Shown here piece after piece: positions 33,808 to 45,340 of a stretch of DNA of 64,000 nt (the first letter of the stretch is position 1; each line of letters starts with the position of its first letter). Origin of the DNA: Protopterus annectens (taxonomy: Eukaryota > Chordata > Ceratodontiformes > Protopteridae); contig NC_056737.1 of assembly GCF_019279795.1 (NCBI RefSeq), positions 1,192,771,172 to 1,192,835,171 of the forward strand, given 5' to 3'. A program made the position numbers and the translations under genes. The notes under the pieces were generated by a model, which worked only from the letters and a program-made list of their open reading frames with translations, was not told where the DNA came from and did not search any database.

Positions 33808-35554
33808 AGGAAATGACATAGGAGGAGGAGACTGCATCTATTTTAACAAAAGATGGTGCACCAACTGTAAAATCATACTATCACACTGCTGTGAGAACTT
33901 AGAATTCTTGTCCATTAAATGTAGACCATTTTACTTGCTCAGGGAGCTGAATGGGTTCAGTGTAACAGTGGTGTATATCTCACCTAGTGCTAATACCACT
34001 GAGGCTCTAAATAAACTATGCAATTACATGGGTGAGCTGCAGAGCAAATATCCTGACTTTGTACACATGGCAGCTAGTGACTTTAATAAAATAGATCTGA
34101 AAGAAGTACTCCCAGACTACCATTAGTATGTGGATGTTCCTACAAGGGGTAATAATATCTTGGACAAGGTGTACATAAACTTAAAGATTATAAGGCAGTG
34201 TAACTTCTACAAATGGGAAACTCTGATCATTATACCACCTTGCTATTGCCAGCTTACAAATCTGCATTTGTTAGTGAGAAACCCATAAAGAAACAAATCA
34301 GGGTATGGCCCTATGGGCTATGGAGGCACTCCAAAACTATTTTGAAAGAACCAACTGGGATATGTTCAAGGAGGCAGCCACAGTGAATCACTATCTGAAG
34401 ATTGATGAATACACTGAGGTAGTGATGGCAAACATTTTGCACTGTGTTGATGAGGTAACAAATACCAAGAGTACTGCTATTAGATTTAACCAGAAGCCAT
34501 GGCTCACCCCTAAGGTATATGAGCTTTTGAAGGAGAGACATGCAGCTTACACGGCTAAGGACAAAGCAATCCTAAGTGTAGCAAGACGTAATCTGAGGAG
34601 GGGTATAAAGGAGGCTAAGAGAGAGAGAGTATGGCAGAAAGGTACAGAGCCACTTTGAAGGCATGAAGGATGCAAGGAGACTATGGCAGGGCATATAGGA
34701 GCTCACTGACTAGAAAATCAGGTCAGCACAGTGTGAGGACAGTACTGAATTCCTGGACAGTTTGAACATCTTCTTTGGTAGATTTGAGGAAAAAAAAAAC
34801 AACAGGATGGCACTAAAGCTACCCACTGATGAGAAGGCTGCAGTACTAAGCCTCAGCACAGAGAAGGTAAGAAGACAGCTAAGGAGAGTGAACCCCAGGA
34901 AGGCTGCTGGACCAGACAACATACTGAACAAGGTGTTAAAAGGTTGCGCTGATCAACTATGCACAGTGTTCAGGGAAATATTTAATACCTCTCTAGCTAT
35001 GGCAAAAGTACCATCATGCTACAAGGAAACTACCATCATCCCACTACCAAAGAAAACTACTTCCTCCAGGACTAACAACTACAGACCAGTCACTCTAACA
35101 TCCACTGTTATGAAATGTTTTGAGCAGCTGATCAAAAAGCATCTTTCATCCTGCCTAACTCCTGATTTTGACCCTATGCAGTTTGCGTACAGGGCTAACT
35201 GATCCACGGCTGATGCCATAGCAGTAGCACTGCACATCTCCCTTGAACATTTAGAGGGCAAAGACAACTATGTGAGGATGCTGTTCATAGATATCAGCTC
35301 TGCATTTAATATGGTGGTAGCAGTGCAGCTGGCAGAAAAACTGGCAGATTTAGGAATGAGTAAACATCTCTGTAACTGGATCCTGGACTTCCTGATAGAG
35401 AGACCACAGAGGGTGTGTTCAAGTAAGAACACATCAAAGTGCATCACGATTAACACCGGGGTTCCACAAGGATGTGTTCACATTCCACTGTTATTCACCA
35501 TCCTGACCAACAACTGCTATGCTAAGCACAAGTTCAACCATATCACCATTGTTA

Positions 35555-35616
35555 TGGCTAGGCTTGTATAGGCCCTAGGGCCGATAGCCTAGTACCAACA
35601 TATGAACCTATGAACC
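35555..35616 (+). mobile_element. 62-bp CR1-like 3' tail inserted in the L2 RT
   Basis: GGCTAGGCTTGTATAGGCCC, then a GATAGCCTAGTA segment, then TATGAACCTATGAACC. This equals the last bases of the CR1-like element at 57200-57260. It separates ...ATTGTT from AAGTTTGCTGATGAC, that is, it lies directly before the FADD motif of the L2 RT. An extremely 5'-truncated insertion. Confidence 0.88.
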
Positions 35617-35990
35617 AAGTTTGCTGATGACATCACAGTCATGGGGATAATTTCAAAGGAGGATGAAAGAGTATACAGAGAGGAGGTGGCATCTCTGATT
35701 TGTTGGTGCGAGAAAAAAACCTTGACCTGAATGTAAGTGAGACCAAAGAGATTATCATCTACTTCAGGGAAAGGGGAACAAACCACCCAGAATTCAGAAT
35801 CGATGGTGAGGGTGTGGAGAGGGTTAAGAGTATGAAATTCCTGGGTGTACACATATCAGAGGATCTCTTGTGGGCAGGAAACACCAGCCAGCTGTTGAAG
35901 AAAGCGCACCAGTGCCTCCACTTTTAAAAAAAAGCTGAAAAAGCTAAGCTTCCTCCTCATATTCTCTTCTCCTTCTGTAGAGGTACAATA

Positions 35991-36726
35991 GAGGGTATCC
36001 TCACCTGCAACTTCACAGTGTATAGAGCATCCTCACCTGCAACTTCACAGTGTAGAGAGCATCCTCACCTGCAACTTCACAGTGTATAGAGCATCCTCAC
36101 CTGCAACTTCACCGTGTGTAGAGCATCCTCACCTGCAACTTCACAGTGTAGAGAGCATCCTCACCTGCAACTTCACAGTGTAGAGAGCATCCTCACCTGC
36201 AACTTCACAGTGTAGAGAGCATCCTCACCTGGAACTTCACAGTCTATAGAGCATCCTCACCTGCAACTTCACAGTGTATAGAGCATCCTCACCTGCAACT
36301 TCACAGTGTATAGAGCATCCTCACCTGCAACTTCACCATGTATAGAGCATCCTCACCTGCAACTTCACAGTGTAGAGAGCATCCTCACCTGCAACTTCAC
36401 AGTCTATAGAGCATCCTCACCTGCAACTTCACAGTGTATAGAGCATCCTCACCTGCAACTTCACAGTGTAGAGAGCATCCTCACCTGCAACTTCACAGTG
36501 TAGAGAGCATCCTCACCCGCACCTTCACAGTGTATAGAGCATCCTCACCTGCAACTTCACAGTGTAGAGAGCATCCTCACCTGCAACTTCACAGTGTAGA
36601 GAGCATCCTCACCTGCAACTTCACAGTGTAGAGAGCATCCTCACCCGCACCTTCACAGTGTATAGAGCATCCTCACCTGCAACTTCACAGTGTAGAGAGC
36701 ATCCTCACCTGCAACTTCACAGTGTG
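35991..36726. repeat. 32-bp minisatellite derived from L2 coding sequence, about 23 copies
   Basis: Unit GTGTAGAGAGCATCCTCACC followed by TGCAACTTCACA. The first, imperfect unit is the L2 coding segment itself (ACAATAGAGGGTATCCTCAC, encoding TIEGILT). After the last unit the L2 frame resumes with TGGTTTGGAAGCTGCACAG. Thus the array expanded in place from L2 RT codons. Main variants: TATAGAG or TAGAGAG, and two units with CCCGCACC. Confidence 0.95.
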
Positions 36727-37406
36727 GTTTGGAAGCTGCACAGTTACAGAAAGGAAGGCACTACAAAGAGTAGTGAGGGTTGCAGAAAAGATAACAGGTT
36801 CCAGTCTTCCATTGATACATCTTTATTCTGCCAGAAGCATCTGAAAGCTCACCATAATATTACAGGACAACAAGCATCCTGTGCATGGACTGTTCCATCT
36901 GACATTGGGCAGGCAATAGTGCAGCTACAGGACTACAAGATTTAATAACAGTTTCTACCCTACAGTGATTAGACTTCTGAACTTGGGCTTTAGTCCCAGA
37001 GATCTGGACACATAATAAGTCATTTTTTTTTATTTGTGCAATATATACTTACATATATTCCAAGCATGTGCAATATGTATTTATTATATCCATAGTCAGT
37101 ATTATTTAACCCACTCAAGTGCAGTATTTGAAAAATAACATAGGCACTGCTCAGTCTGCAGTGTGTTTTGTATTACTTTAAGTACGGTAGTTAATTCAAC
37201 TCAGGGAGGATATTATTTTTGTTGCTAAATATCTCTGCTCTTTCTTGGGTGGGAGTAGTATTGTATTTGTTAGTTATGTTTATTCCTCTATTTGTATCTG
37301 CTGTTTCATTTTACTTTGTAATCTCAAGAATTGAGCTGATACATGAAATTTCATTTAAGCTACACCTTCAAAATGACAATAAAGTTTACTTTGACTTGAC
37401 TTGATT

Positions 37407-37832
37407 TGGCCTTCTCGGGCTTGGGGATGATTCATTGTATGGATGTCTGTAAGACGGTGTGTACCAGTACTAAATGTTACAAGGCTGAAAGATAATACAT
37501 TTTAGACCAGGTGGTCTATGTTTTAAAATGCATATTTGTGAAGTGCTCACGTGAAGTTCTAACAAACAATCACGAGGGATGAGGACATTTTTAAATACAT
37601 TGATTCACTGAAAGTAATGTAACATCAAAGTTCTGCATGCATGACATTCATGAAAAAGGGTACATATGCAGTGTTTTTTTCCTTTGTTCTTGGAGACTGA
37701 TCTGGAAATTTGAAAAGGCAGTGTCCCAGCACTGTTTATGGAATAAACCAGTACTTTTCACATCCTGAAGTGTTATTATTGACTCAAGACTAAAAGGTAA
37801 AACTCTTTGTTATTTATTTGTGAATTTTAACA
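37407..37832 (+). mobile_element. ERV 3' LTR, right part
   Basis: Starts TGGCCTTCTC and matches 28570-29001 to its end at about 37832 (TTTTAACA). It contains the poly(A) signal AATAAA (37742-37747) and the same TCCTTTGTTCTTGGAGACTG block. Together with 33729-33807 it reconstitutes the position of one whole LTR. Confidence 0.88.
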
Positions 37833-37839
37833 GGTGCAT

Positions 37840-37842
37840 ATG

Positions 37843-37886
<44 letters not shown>
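37840..37886. repeat. (TA)n microsatellite
   Basis: Imperfect GTATGTATA leading into about 18 TA units, directly after the 3' LTR. Confidence 0.95.
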
Positions 37887-37892
<6 letters not shown>

Positions 37893-38180
37893 AACAAGCT
37901 TTCCTTATCTGTAAATCACTATAATATTAAAGTGAGCATTTCATCTACTGGTAAAAATGTTACCTCTCCAACATTAGCAGATAAATCACACCTGAGAAAG
38001 TCTGGTCTCAGAACTAATACTGTGCTTACAGATAACCAATTATATCTGCCTTGTACATTTCTCCACTCACATCAAAGATCTATAGCCTTCCCTAGCAGTG
38101 AAGTTAACACTCCCTGTCTCAAAAGATGAATTTCAGTCCCAAGGTTTAATCTACATTAATCTGTCCTGCCTCTGTTTGCC
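37887..38180. other. Unrecognised spacer
   Basis: Short AT-rich stretch; the 65-codon frame at 37932-38129 shows no domain. Nothing else seen. Confidence 0.35.
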
Positions 38181-38184
38181 ACTT

Positions 38185-38750
38185 GATTGGTATTGCATCT
38201 GACCACATCATGTATTTTGTGGGAGTGCTGACCGCACATAGCAGTACCATTTATTTCCTGGGCTTCATGGAACCTCTGTACCATAAAGTGATAAATCATG
38301 GACTCATTATAGAATATCCAGACTATAAGACTCTGTACTAAAGAACCATTAAACAACTTCTACATTGTAAGGCTATAGATCTTGGGACCTTTTCAGTGTG
38401 AACCTGTGGATTATACAGTTTTACTCCAAAAGACTACAGATTAGGGAACTGATAAGGATCCTTTATATATAAAGGCTATTGAAGATGGAATATTTTATGG
38501 AGTATTTATACTGTGAACCTGTCAATAATGGGACCATTACAAAGCCTTTTTCAATCCCTCTAGTCTGAAAAACAATATATCAGGAGACAGCTATGAAATG
38601 CTTACTTTAAAATTATAGATCACTGAAACATTATCCCACATTATCTCTGTAAAGTTACAGATCTTGGAAGTAAATCCAACCTCTGTAGAATTATGAATCT
38701 TGTAAATTACCCTTTGTAAGACTAAAGGTCATGGGATCATACAATGGTAA
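38185..38750. repeat. Possible very old tandem repeat
   Basis: Phrases such as AAGGCTATAGATCTTGGGACC, AAAAGACTACAGATTAGGGA, AAAGTTACAGATCTTGGAAG and AAGACTAAAGGTCATGGGATC recur with spacings around 30-80 bp, often followed by a CATTA-type word. This looks like a decayed minisatellite with a unit near 35-45 bp, but no copy is exact. Confidence 0.5.
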
Positions 38751-40188
38751 ATACATTTCTTGTTTTCTCTCATTAGCATGGAAACTTCAGAAGGTATGTT
38801 ATTGGAAATGAGATATAGTGACACCAATGTACAACTGTAACACCCAGAATGATTTGTCAGTCAAGAGATTATAATTTTCAGTTGTATAAACTATGTAATA
38901 AATAACAAACCTGCTACTGGAGATGGATTCAAGAATATTCTTTTAAAGTCATCCAGTCTTCTCAAGGTACGACCTAAATTTAAAAGTTTCTTCTTGGCTT
39001 CCAAAGAGGCACTTTACAAGAAGAAAAAGAAGAAAAAGTAGGAAGTTGTTAATATTTAGTTTTATACAGATGTTCATGTATGCACTTCTATATAGATATA
39101 AATGTTACATATTAAAAAAGAAAGAGTCAATATCTGTAAAAGATAGGAACATGAAGAACTGAGCACTTTCTTAGCTTTTGCAGTACTACAGTATTTCTTA
39201 GAACTAGGAGTACTTTATTTTTGCTTTACTCTTGGCATTCATATAACTAACTGTGCATCTTAAATACTTTTTAAATAATTTAACCTGTTTCTGCCACTAC
39301 CTCAGTTCCTAGAATACTTGTAAAAGGCTGTTCTGAGCATGGCTTATTCCTTTTCTGAAAAAATATATCTCCTAACAGTCTGTAACCCACTAGACTCAAG
39401 ACAGCAAGTGAATGTTGTTACTGATGCTAATTTAATAGCCTACCTATCTCAGAAACTGGAAAGGGTAACTTACAGAATGCAGCACCCCCCACTGATGCAT
39501 GCACAGACTAAATTGCAGCTACCCCTCCATTTTATTGTAATAACTTTACATATTCAGGCAAGTCATTCCACCAAAAAAGAGTGGTGAGCGGGTCAACTAC
39601 AACATTTGGGCAAATGATCATTTGAAAGTTTCAGCCTAAGTAAGTTAACTAAGATGGGGGGGGTTGCTTCCCATTTGTCTTTGCACCCATTCTTCTGTTA
39701 TGTTTAACTCCAGGGTTAGTATATCTCAGAATGATGAAGGAAAAACATGCACTACCCCATCCATTTACCAAATCTAGTTGAAATGTTGATCTCTTTATCC
39801 AGTTTAAAAATTTGTGCAGATTCTTTTCAGCTGAATAACCTTCACTTGATTTGCACTAAGAAGCTGTACAGGTGTATCTGACACACAACCTCTACATCAC
39901 AGTATTCTATTATAATGTTACAGTCCATCTGTGGATCTAGGTAAATTCTGATACATCATCTTCACTCAGACTTATAATGTTTGCCTAGGATCTCTGCATA
40001 AAGTACAGTTGTCGATAATACATATACTTAACATAACAATAGATCCTGAAATATTATAATGATAACAATGAATCAAAGCATTTGAGTTATAGTCTGACTT
40101 ACAGCTGTACTATTTGACTTGAAATTCCACAAGCTGTGCCTTCTTTCCCTACAGACCAAACCAGGCTTATACCTGCATGCACTGACAT
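38751..40188. other. Unrecognised AT-rich sequence
   Basis: No transposon or gene motif found. An AAGAAGAAAAAGAAGAAAAAG purine run is at 39018-39038 and a G run at 39655-39662. The open frame 39339-39587 has no recognisable domain, and its codon pattern is not persuasive. Confidence 0.4.
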
Positions 40189-40196
40189 AGCTATAT

Positions 40197-40552
40197 GGGT
40201 CTAGGACACATGCTCAACTAGGATATGTCCGAATCACAAAACATCGAACACACATACATGAAACCGCTTAACATCGAAAAGCGCTTCCGTGTATGTGTAG
40301 TTCAAAAAAAAATCTACGTTTCTGCAGGGGGACTCCCCCCCTGCACACCCCACACCCACCTACTTTATTATTCACACTCCGAGATCGCATTACAATGGGG
40401 AAAAGGGAAGTTTCCCTTACCCACACTGTAGTCTGATCTACGAAAAAGGCACACATACATGGAAGCGCTTGTTGATGTTAAGCGCTTTCGTGTATATGTG
40501 TTCGATGTTTTGTAATTCGGACATATGCTAGTCGAGCATGTGCCCGGATCCC
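40197..40552. mobile_element. MITE-2: 356-bp foldback element with 8-bp TSD
   Basis: Inverted termini about 100 bp long begin GGGTCTAGGACACATGCTC (left) and GGGATCCGGGCACATGCTC (right, reverse strand). Both continue through ATGTCCGAAT, ACAAAACATCGAACACA and AAGCGCTT blocks. Flanks AGCTATAT (40189-40196) and AGGTATAC (40553-40560) match at six of eight positions, consistent with an aged 8-bp duplication. The centre has C tracts and ACAATGGGGAAAAGGG, which resembles ACAGTGGGGAAAGGGG in MITE-1. The two elements share terminus, duplication size and core layout. It has no coding capacity. Confidence 0.88.
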
Positions 40553-40560
40553 AGGTATAC

Positions 40561-41279
40561 ACATGGCTTCCTTTTATAAATAACACTAGTGCAGGTTTTC
40601 CTTAATTCATCAGTGCAAGACACCATGCAAGACAGGATGGAGCAGTAGATAAATAGCCCTATTTCTATCTAATTAAATAAAAACATATTATTTTTGATAC
40701 AAAAGAAAAGTAAGATGTTTAAAAGTGGTGGGTATAATTGCAGTAATGTGTAAATGGTCATGTACATGAGTGAGTGAGTACACAAGTGAGTGAGTGAGCA
40801 AGGGTGAATGAGCAAGTGAGTAAGTGACTGAGTGAGTGAGTGAGTGAGTGAGTGAGTGAGTGAGTGAGTGAGTGAGAGTGGGTATGATAGAAACCATAGT
40901 TAAATTCAAACAGAATGCCAATACTAGTAGCAGTGAAACAACTAACCAGGAAAGTTTTGTATGAATATTGCTGTTGTGCAATGTAAGCAAGTTTAACATG
41001 AAAAGCCTTGCTGTGCATTAACTTTAACTAATCAACTACATACCTGCCATGTGCTGGAAAGTGTCTGCAACGTATCCTTTATGGAGCAGTCCTTGCACTT
41101 TAAAGACCACTTACTAAGCTGGCCACTGTCCTTTCTCCTAACCAATATAGTGCACTGTATATGCCCTTGCTTTTTCTGTCTAGCTGTTTGGTGTACGCCT
41201 TCAGTAAATTAAAGAATACTATTCTAGTTTATACTGCTTTGTCAGTTCCTCTGTACTAGCTATAAACTGATTGTTCTCT
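40561..41279. other. Spacer with a GTGA microsatellite
   Basis: A (GTGA)n tetranucleotide repeat, imperfect at the left and clean toward the right, spans about 40766-40876. Elsewhere I see no recognisable element. Open reverse frames across the repeat (SLTH periodic) are artefacts. Confidence 0.7.
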
Positions 41280-44115
41280 GTAGTAATGGCCCTGAGGGTG
41301 GGAAGTCAGCAACATTTATCTTTGCTTTCCTCTCCTCCCCTACCCTACCCCCTAATTCCCACCCACTCCCTCTTACTCTGCCATTATACTTTCCACATGC
41401 ACCTTTCACCTGTGACACCCAGTCCCTAACCCTCCCAAGACAACTTTATCACAGTAATACAAACACTATTTACATTTACATGTTTCCATCTAATGTTTAG
41501 TATAATTTCCATCAGCTTTCTTCCCTCCCACACTGCTTTTCATAATATAAATTCCTGCTCAGACCCCTCCCCAACAGTACCTATCTATTATTCAACATTT
41601 GAACTTTGACTTTCCCCAAGTAAACCCTCACTGCTTCCTATCTTAACTGTCTTAGTCTAACCTTTCAAACTCCTCCATTTGTAAAAGTTTAGAAACATTT
41701 CTCCTATAATTACTTTACTCATACCTCACTTACTCATGAGCTTATCTACTGCTTGAAACTTAACATTCTACCAACATCCATTAACCTTACAATTCCAACA
41801 AATCTCTTATACTGTGTACTCCAACCAAAATACTTCTAAACCTCATCTCTCTATCACACCCTGTCTATATCAGCACTCGTATATCCTCCTACTGAAGAAT
41901 AATCTTCTGAACCTCATCTCTCCATCACACCATATCTGTACCAGCACCCAGATATCCTGCTGCAGAAGTTTATCTAAAGTATCAGCCACAAGTTCAGCAT
42001 TAAATATAAAATCAAGTAAAATGCGTCTACTTGTACCATCATTTCTCTATAACCATAGAACTGAGCTGTGACATTCACCAAAACCCAGGCCCACCTCAGC
42101 AGATACAGGCACCAGATAGCATATCCCCATCAGCTGCTTTATCACTAATACATCACCCATAGCCCAACCTAGTCTTTATATTTGCCAATCCAGTTTACAA
42201 AGTATTTATAACAAAGTCCCTCTAGTGTATGCATGAATAGCAATACACACTCCAGACATCTTACTTGCCACTGAAACCTGTCCCCACCAGGAAAAAAAAA
42301 GAAAAGAAAAAAAAAAGAGATTACCCCACCAACAAAAAACTGGTGGTGTTGCTCCTTTCTCCATAAACACACATTTCCATTTTCCCCATACCCTGCCAAC
42401 TTTATCAAGCTCAGATGTCCTACTAGCCATGCTAAAACTAAACTCTCACAAGACAATCACAGTCATGGGTATATATGTACCCCCAGGTAACAATGCTGAG
42501 CATTGGAAGACATTCTCTGATAAAACTTGTCAATAATCACTCATGAAACCATAATGTTGGATGATGTTACTACAGAGTGGTAAACCATACAATCGGAAAA
42601 TCCAGCCAATAATATACATCTCTGTACAAGTTACACTGACTAGACATAAGAAAGTCACGGCCAGCAATGAACCCTCGATTGGCCTAAGTAATCACTCACT
42701 AATCTATGCCATAAGATGCCCAAAACACATAATTGTAGATTTGTAAGGATACATATTATGTTTCATGAAGTCACTTTGATTAATAGACTACATCTCCGTA
42801 ACTTGGAGTCACTAAAGACTCTCCTTGTAGGCGATACTGTCTCTGAGTTCAACAAACTCTTTGTAGGTGTTCTAAACACACAAGCACCACCACATTAAAA
42901 AGAATCAAAGCCAACTCTGCCCCATGCTATCCTTAGCAACTAAACAACTCATGAAACAAAGACACAAAGGATGGAAAGACTGGGTGAAAAAATAAAATGT
43001 CTTCCACTCTGTTAGCTTACAGACAACTAAGAAACCTAGCAAAACATCTTAACACCAAAGATAAGGAAACTTACTGTTCAAACAATCAAAATATATATAC
43101 AATAAACTGTTAAATCCAGGGCAAGCTATACAGCCAACAGCAAACATTAACAGAAACAATATGATACCATAGCCAGCCAATTCAATACCCACTTTATACA
43201 GACAGTTCAACCTGTCAACTAACCAAGACTGAGACTGCTACTCAAGCAAATAACCTCCATCAACATTTATCCTTCCAACCAGTTCTCAAAGATACCATCA
43301 AAAATATATAAAAAAATTAAAGTCTACTAAAACTTCTCCTGACAATTTACCTGGTTAGTGTCTTAAAATAGTAGCTACAGCTAGTATATATTCAGTTTTA
43401 ATTCTGATAAATTGATCCGGATCTGAAAATAAAATCCCCTCACTATGGAAAAAATCACTGATTATTTCACTACACATGGGTAGAATACAGATCTTTCAGA
43501 CTATAGGCTAATTGCCATTTTAACTCCTCTATCAATAGTACTAGATAAAAATGTATTCATAAACAAGTTATAAACTGTCTAATAAATAACCACCTTGTGT
43601 CTCCAACCCAACATGGCTTATGTCCTTATCACAGTACAACTACTGCCTTGTTGTATTTTGTTAAAATTGCCATCACCCACAAAAATGCCCGAAGCCCAGT
43701 CTCCACCATCTTCCTTAACTTATACTTTTCATATTGTGTCCCACCAGATACTTTTACATAAACTCTAATCCTTAAGGCTCACCTACTCTTCACTGCAAAG
43801 GTTCCATAGCTACCTTTCAAATTGACCACAAGCAGTGAGATGGAAAAATAATGTCACCACTTTTGTAGCCAGTAACTACTTTTGTCCCTGAAGGACCTAT
43901 ACTAGGCCCAATACATTTCAACTTATTCATCAATGGCCACAGAAAAATGCTACCCTAATTCAATAAGCCGATGATTTAACCCTAATATTTTATGCCAAAT
44001 CTCTTTTTAAATTCTAAGACCTCACACAGGGACCCTTCTTATTGATTGAAATATGGTTAAACCACAACTACTTCTAAAACCTATAAATAAATAAATAAAT
44101 AAATAATAAATTATT
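41280..44115 (+). pseudogene. Old LINE-A copy
   Basis: Begins with a C/T-rich leader (41320-41800) like that of the better LINE-A copy at 47800-48500. GAC at 42070 starts DIHQNPGP, the 2A-like motif also seen before the endonuclease of the other copy. An endonuclease trace (TVMGIYVPPGNN near 42462-42492) follows. RT pieces lie at 43500-44000: IAILTPLSIVLDKNVFINKL; NMAYVLITVQLLPCC, matching the HGF-TTALLSF block; GPYTRPN-like; and ADDLTLIFY near 43968-43995, which keeps the motif C Asp pair. Stops and shifts are dense. It ends in (AAAT)n at 44083-44112 without the usual LINE-A tail. Confidence 0.75.
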
Positions 44116-44159
44116 CCACCTGACCCAAAATGAATTCCTGCCAAAACAACAGTATTCAC

Positions 44160-45340
44160 TATTGTCTCTGCCAACAAGACCATATCTTGTTTGGGGCCCA
44201 AAACTCTTAGCTCCAGCTACTCATTGATGGATTCTTCAATAAGCCCTATATTGAGTATCTTTTTTATATCCTCCTGAACTGCCTTCCTTTGGGATTCAGA
44301 GATCCTGTAGGGTTTTAAGTTACCCATTTTCTTTGAGTTGGATTTGATTTGTCTTGGAGAATCATTTTGTTCCACATAAGTAACTCGTGCACTTCCTGTT
44401 TTGGGACATCTGCCAATGTATCTTCTACTAGTGACTTTGGAATGGAAACCATCCTTCTTAACGTATCATGCTACCTAGTCTCAGCTGCAAACTTACCACT
44501 GTAGACTGTACCTTTTCCCAAGCCTTTAAAACATGAATGTGATATATTTGTTTGACCTATCTCTTCTTTGTATATCTGACTTTATCATTCACATTATTTG
44601 GCTTTTCAGTTATCTCAAATGGTCTTTGCCATTTTGCTAAAACATCATTTATTACAGAAGAAACTAATGCTTAGTCCATGACTTGAAGTTCTCTCCTTAT
44701 TGTGTTCCTGTTATATATTCCCTGTCAAGGCTACTTGTCTCATCTCCATATGCTCTCAGGCTGTGACCATCACTACCCAATAAACTGCCATGTGTACTGG
44801 TATAATATTCTCACACACTTCTGACCAGGGTCGTTCTTCTTCTTCTTCTTCTTCTTCTTCTTCTTCTTCTTCTTCTTCTTCTTCTTCTACTTCTTCTTCT
44901 TCTTCTTCCCTCCTCATTTTCTTCTTCTTCTTTTTCTTCTTATTCTCCTTCTTCTTCCTCTTCTTCCTCTTCCTCTTCTTCTCCTCCTTCTTCTTCTTCT
45001 TCTTCCTCTTCTTTCTTCTTTCATCTTCTTCTTTCTCCTTCTTCTTCTTCTTCTTCTTTCTTCTTCTTCTTCTTTCTTCTTTCTTCTTTCTTCTTCTTCT
45101 CCTTCTTCTTCATCTTCTTTCTTCTTCTCCTTCTTCTTTCTTCTCCTTTTCCTTCTTCTTCTTCCTCTTCTTCTTCCTCTTCTTCCTCTGCTTTTTCTTC
45201 TTCTTCTCATGTCTCCTTTGCAAAGTGTAACAGACACCAGAGATCCCTGCCACACAGGAGCTCAAAAGGACTAAATCCTGTTGACAGCTACAGTACCTCT
45301 CTAATGTCGATACGGTTTTGGGATCCTGTTGTAACACTCC
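44160..45340 (-). pseudogene. Gmr1-like Ty3/gypsy remnant: IN end followed by RT start
   Basis: Read on the reverse strand. 45190-45300 resembles the SPFELL..DLL part at the end of the integrase core. After the microsatellite, REHME-like residues appear near 44735. Then NDVLAKWQRPFEITEKP and KQIYHIHVLKAWEK (44540-44655) give the integrase C-terminal region. Further on, LKPYRISESQRKAVQEDI (44265-44320) and LNIGLIEESINE (44220-44255) are the entry to RT, and VPKQDM-like residues end it. Thus integrase lies upstream of RT on one strand within about 400 bp, the order typical of Gmr1-type elements of fish and amphibians. Frames are broken throughout. Confidence 0.75.
44833..45210. repeat. (CTT)n microsatellite, long and impure
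   Basis: Clean CTT repeats at 44833-44910 grade into 300 bp of CTT, CCTT and TTTCTT variants. It lies inside the gypsy integrase remnant. Poly-Ser/Phe and poly-Lys/Arg frames across it are artefacts. Confidence 0.97.

Larger units (their letters stand above)
33808..37406 (+). mobile_element. L2 (Maui-like) LINE inserted in the ERV 3' LTR
   Basis: 5'-truncated L2-clade element. Its endonuclease begins part-way (YFNKRWCTNC near 33840) and contains SVTVVYISPSAN-like and SDFNKIDLKEVLPDYH blocks (33960-34125). An RT frame follows (34762-35202) with RKAAGPDNILNKVLKGCADQ and NNYRPVTLTSTVMKCFEQL. Motif A is FIDISSAFNMV near 35285, TGVPQGC is near 35455-35475, and motif C is KFADDITVMG near 35617-35645. 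C-terminal residues (SETKEIIIYFRERG, RKALQRVVRVAEKITG) and a poly(A) signal at 37378-37383 lead to a TTGACTTGACTTG tail. Breaks: several stops and shifts, a CR1 tail insertion and an internal minisatellite. The LTR sequence on the two sides joins without loss. Confidence 0.93.

Noticed and set aside
38930..39045. Possible reverse-strand exon in a slightly less AT-rich patch
   Set aside because: No frame stays open across it with plausible splice sites, and no similarity is recognised.
39339..39587. Possible host exon or small gene of 82 codons
   Set aside because: No recognisable domain or convincing splice context; length is ordinary for chance in this composition.
44790..45337. Poly-Ser/Phe frame and Lys/Arg/Glu-rich reverse frames
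   Set aside because: Produced by the CTT microsatellite; no coding evidence on either side.
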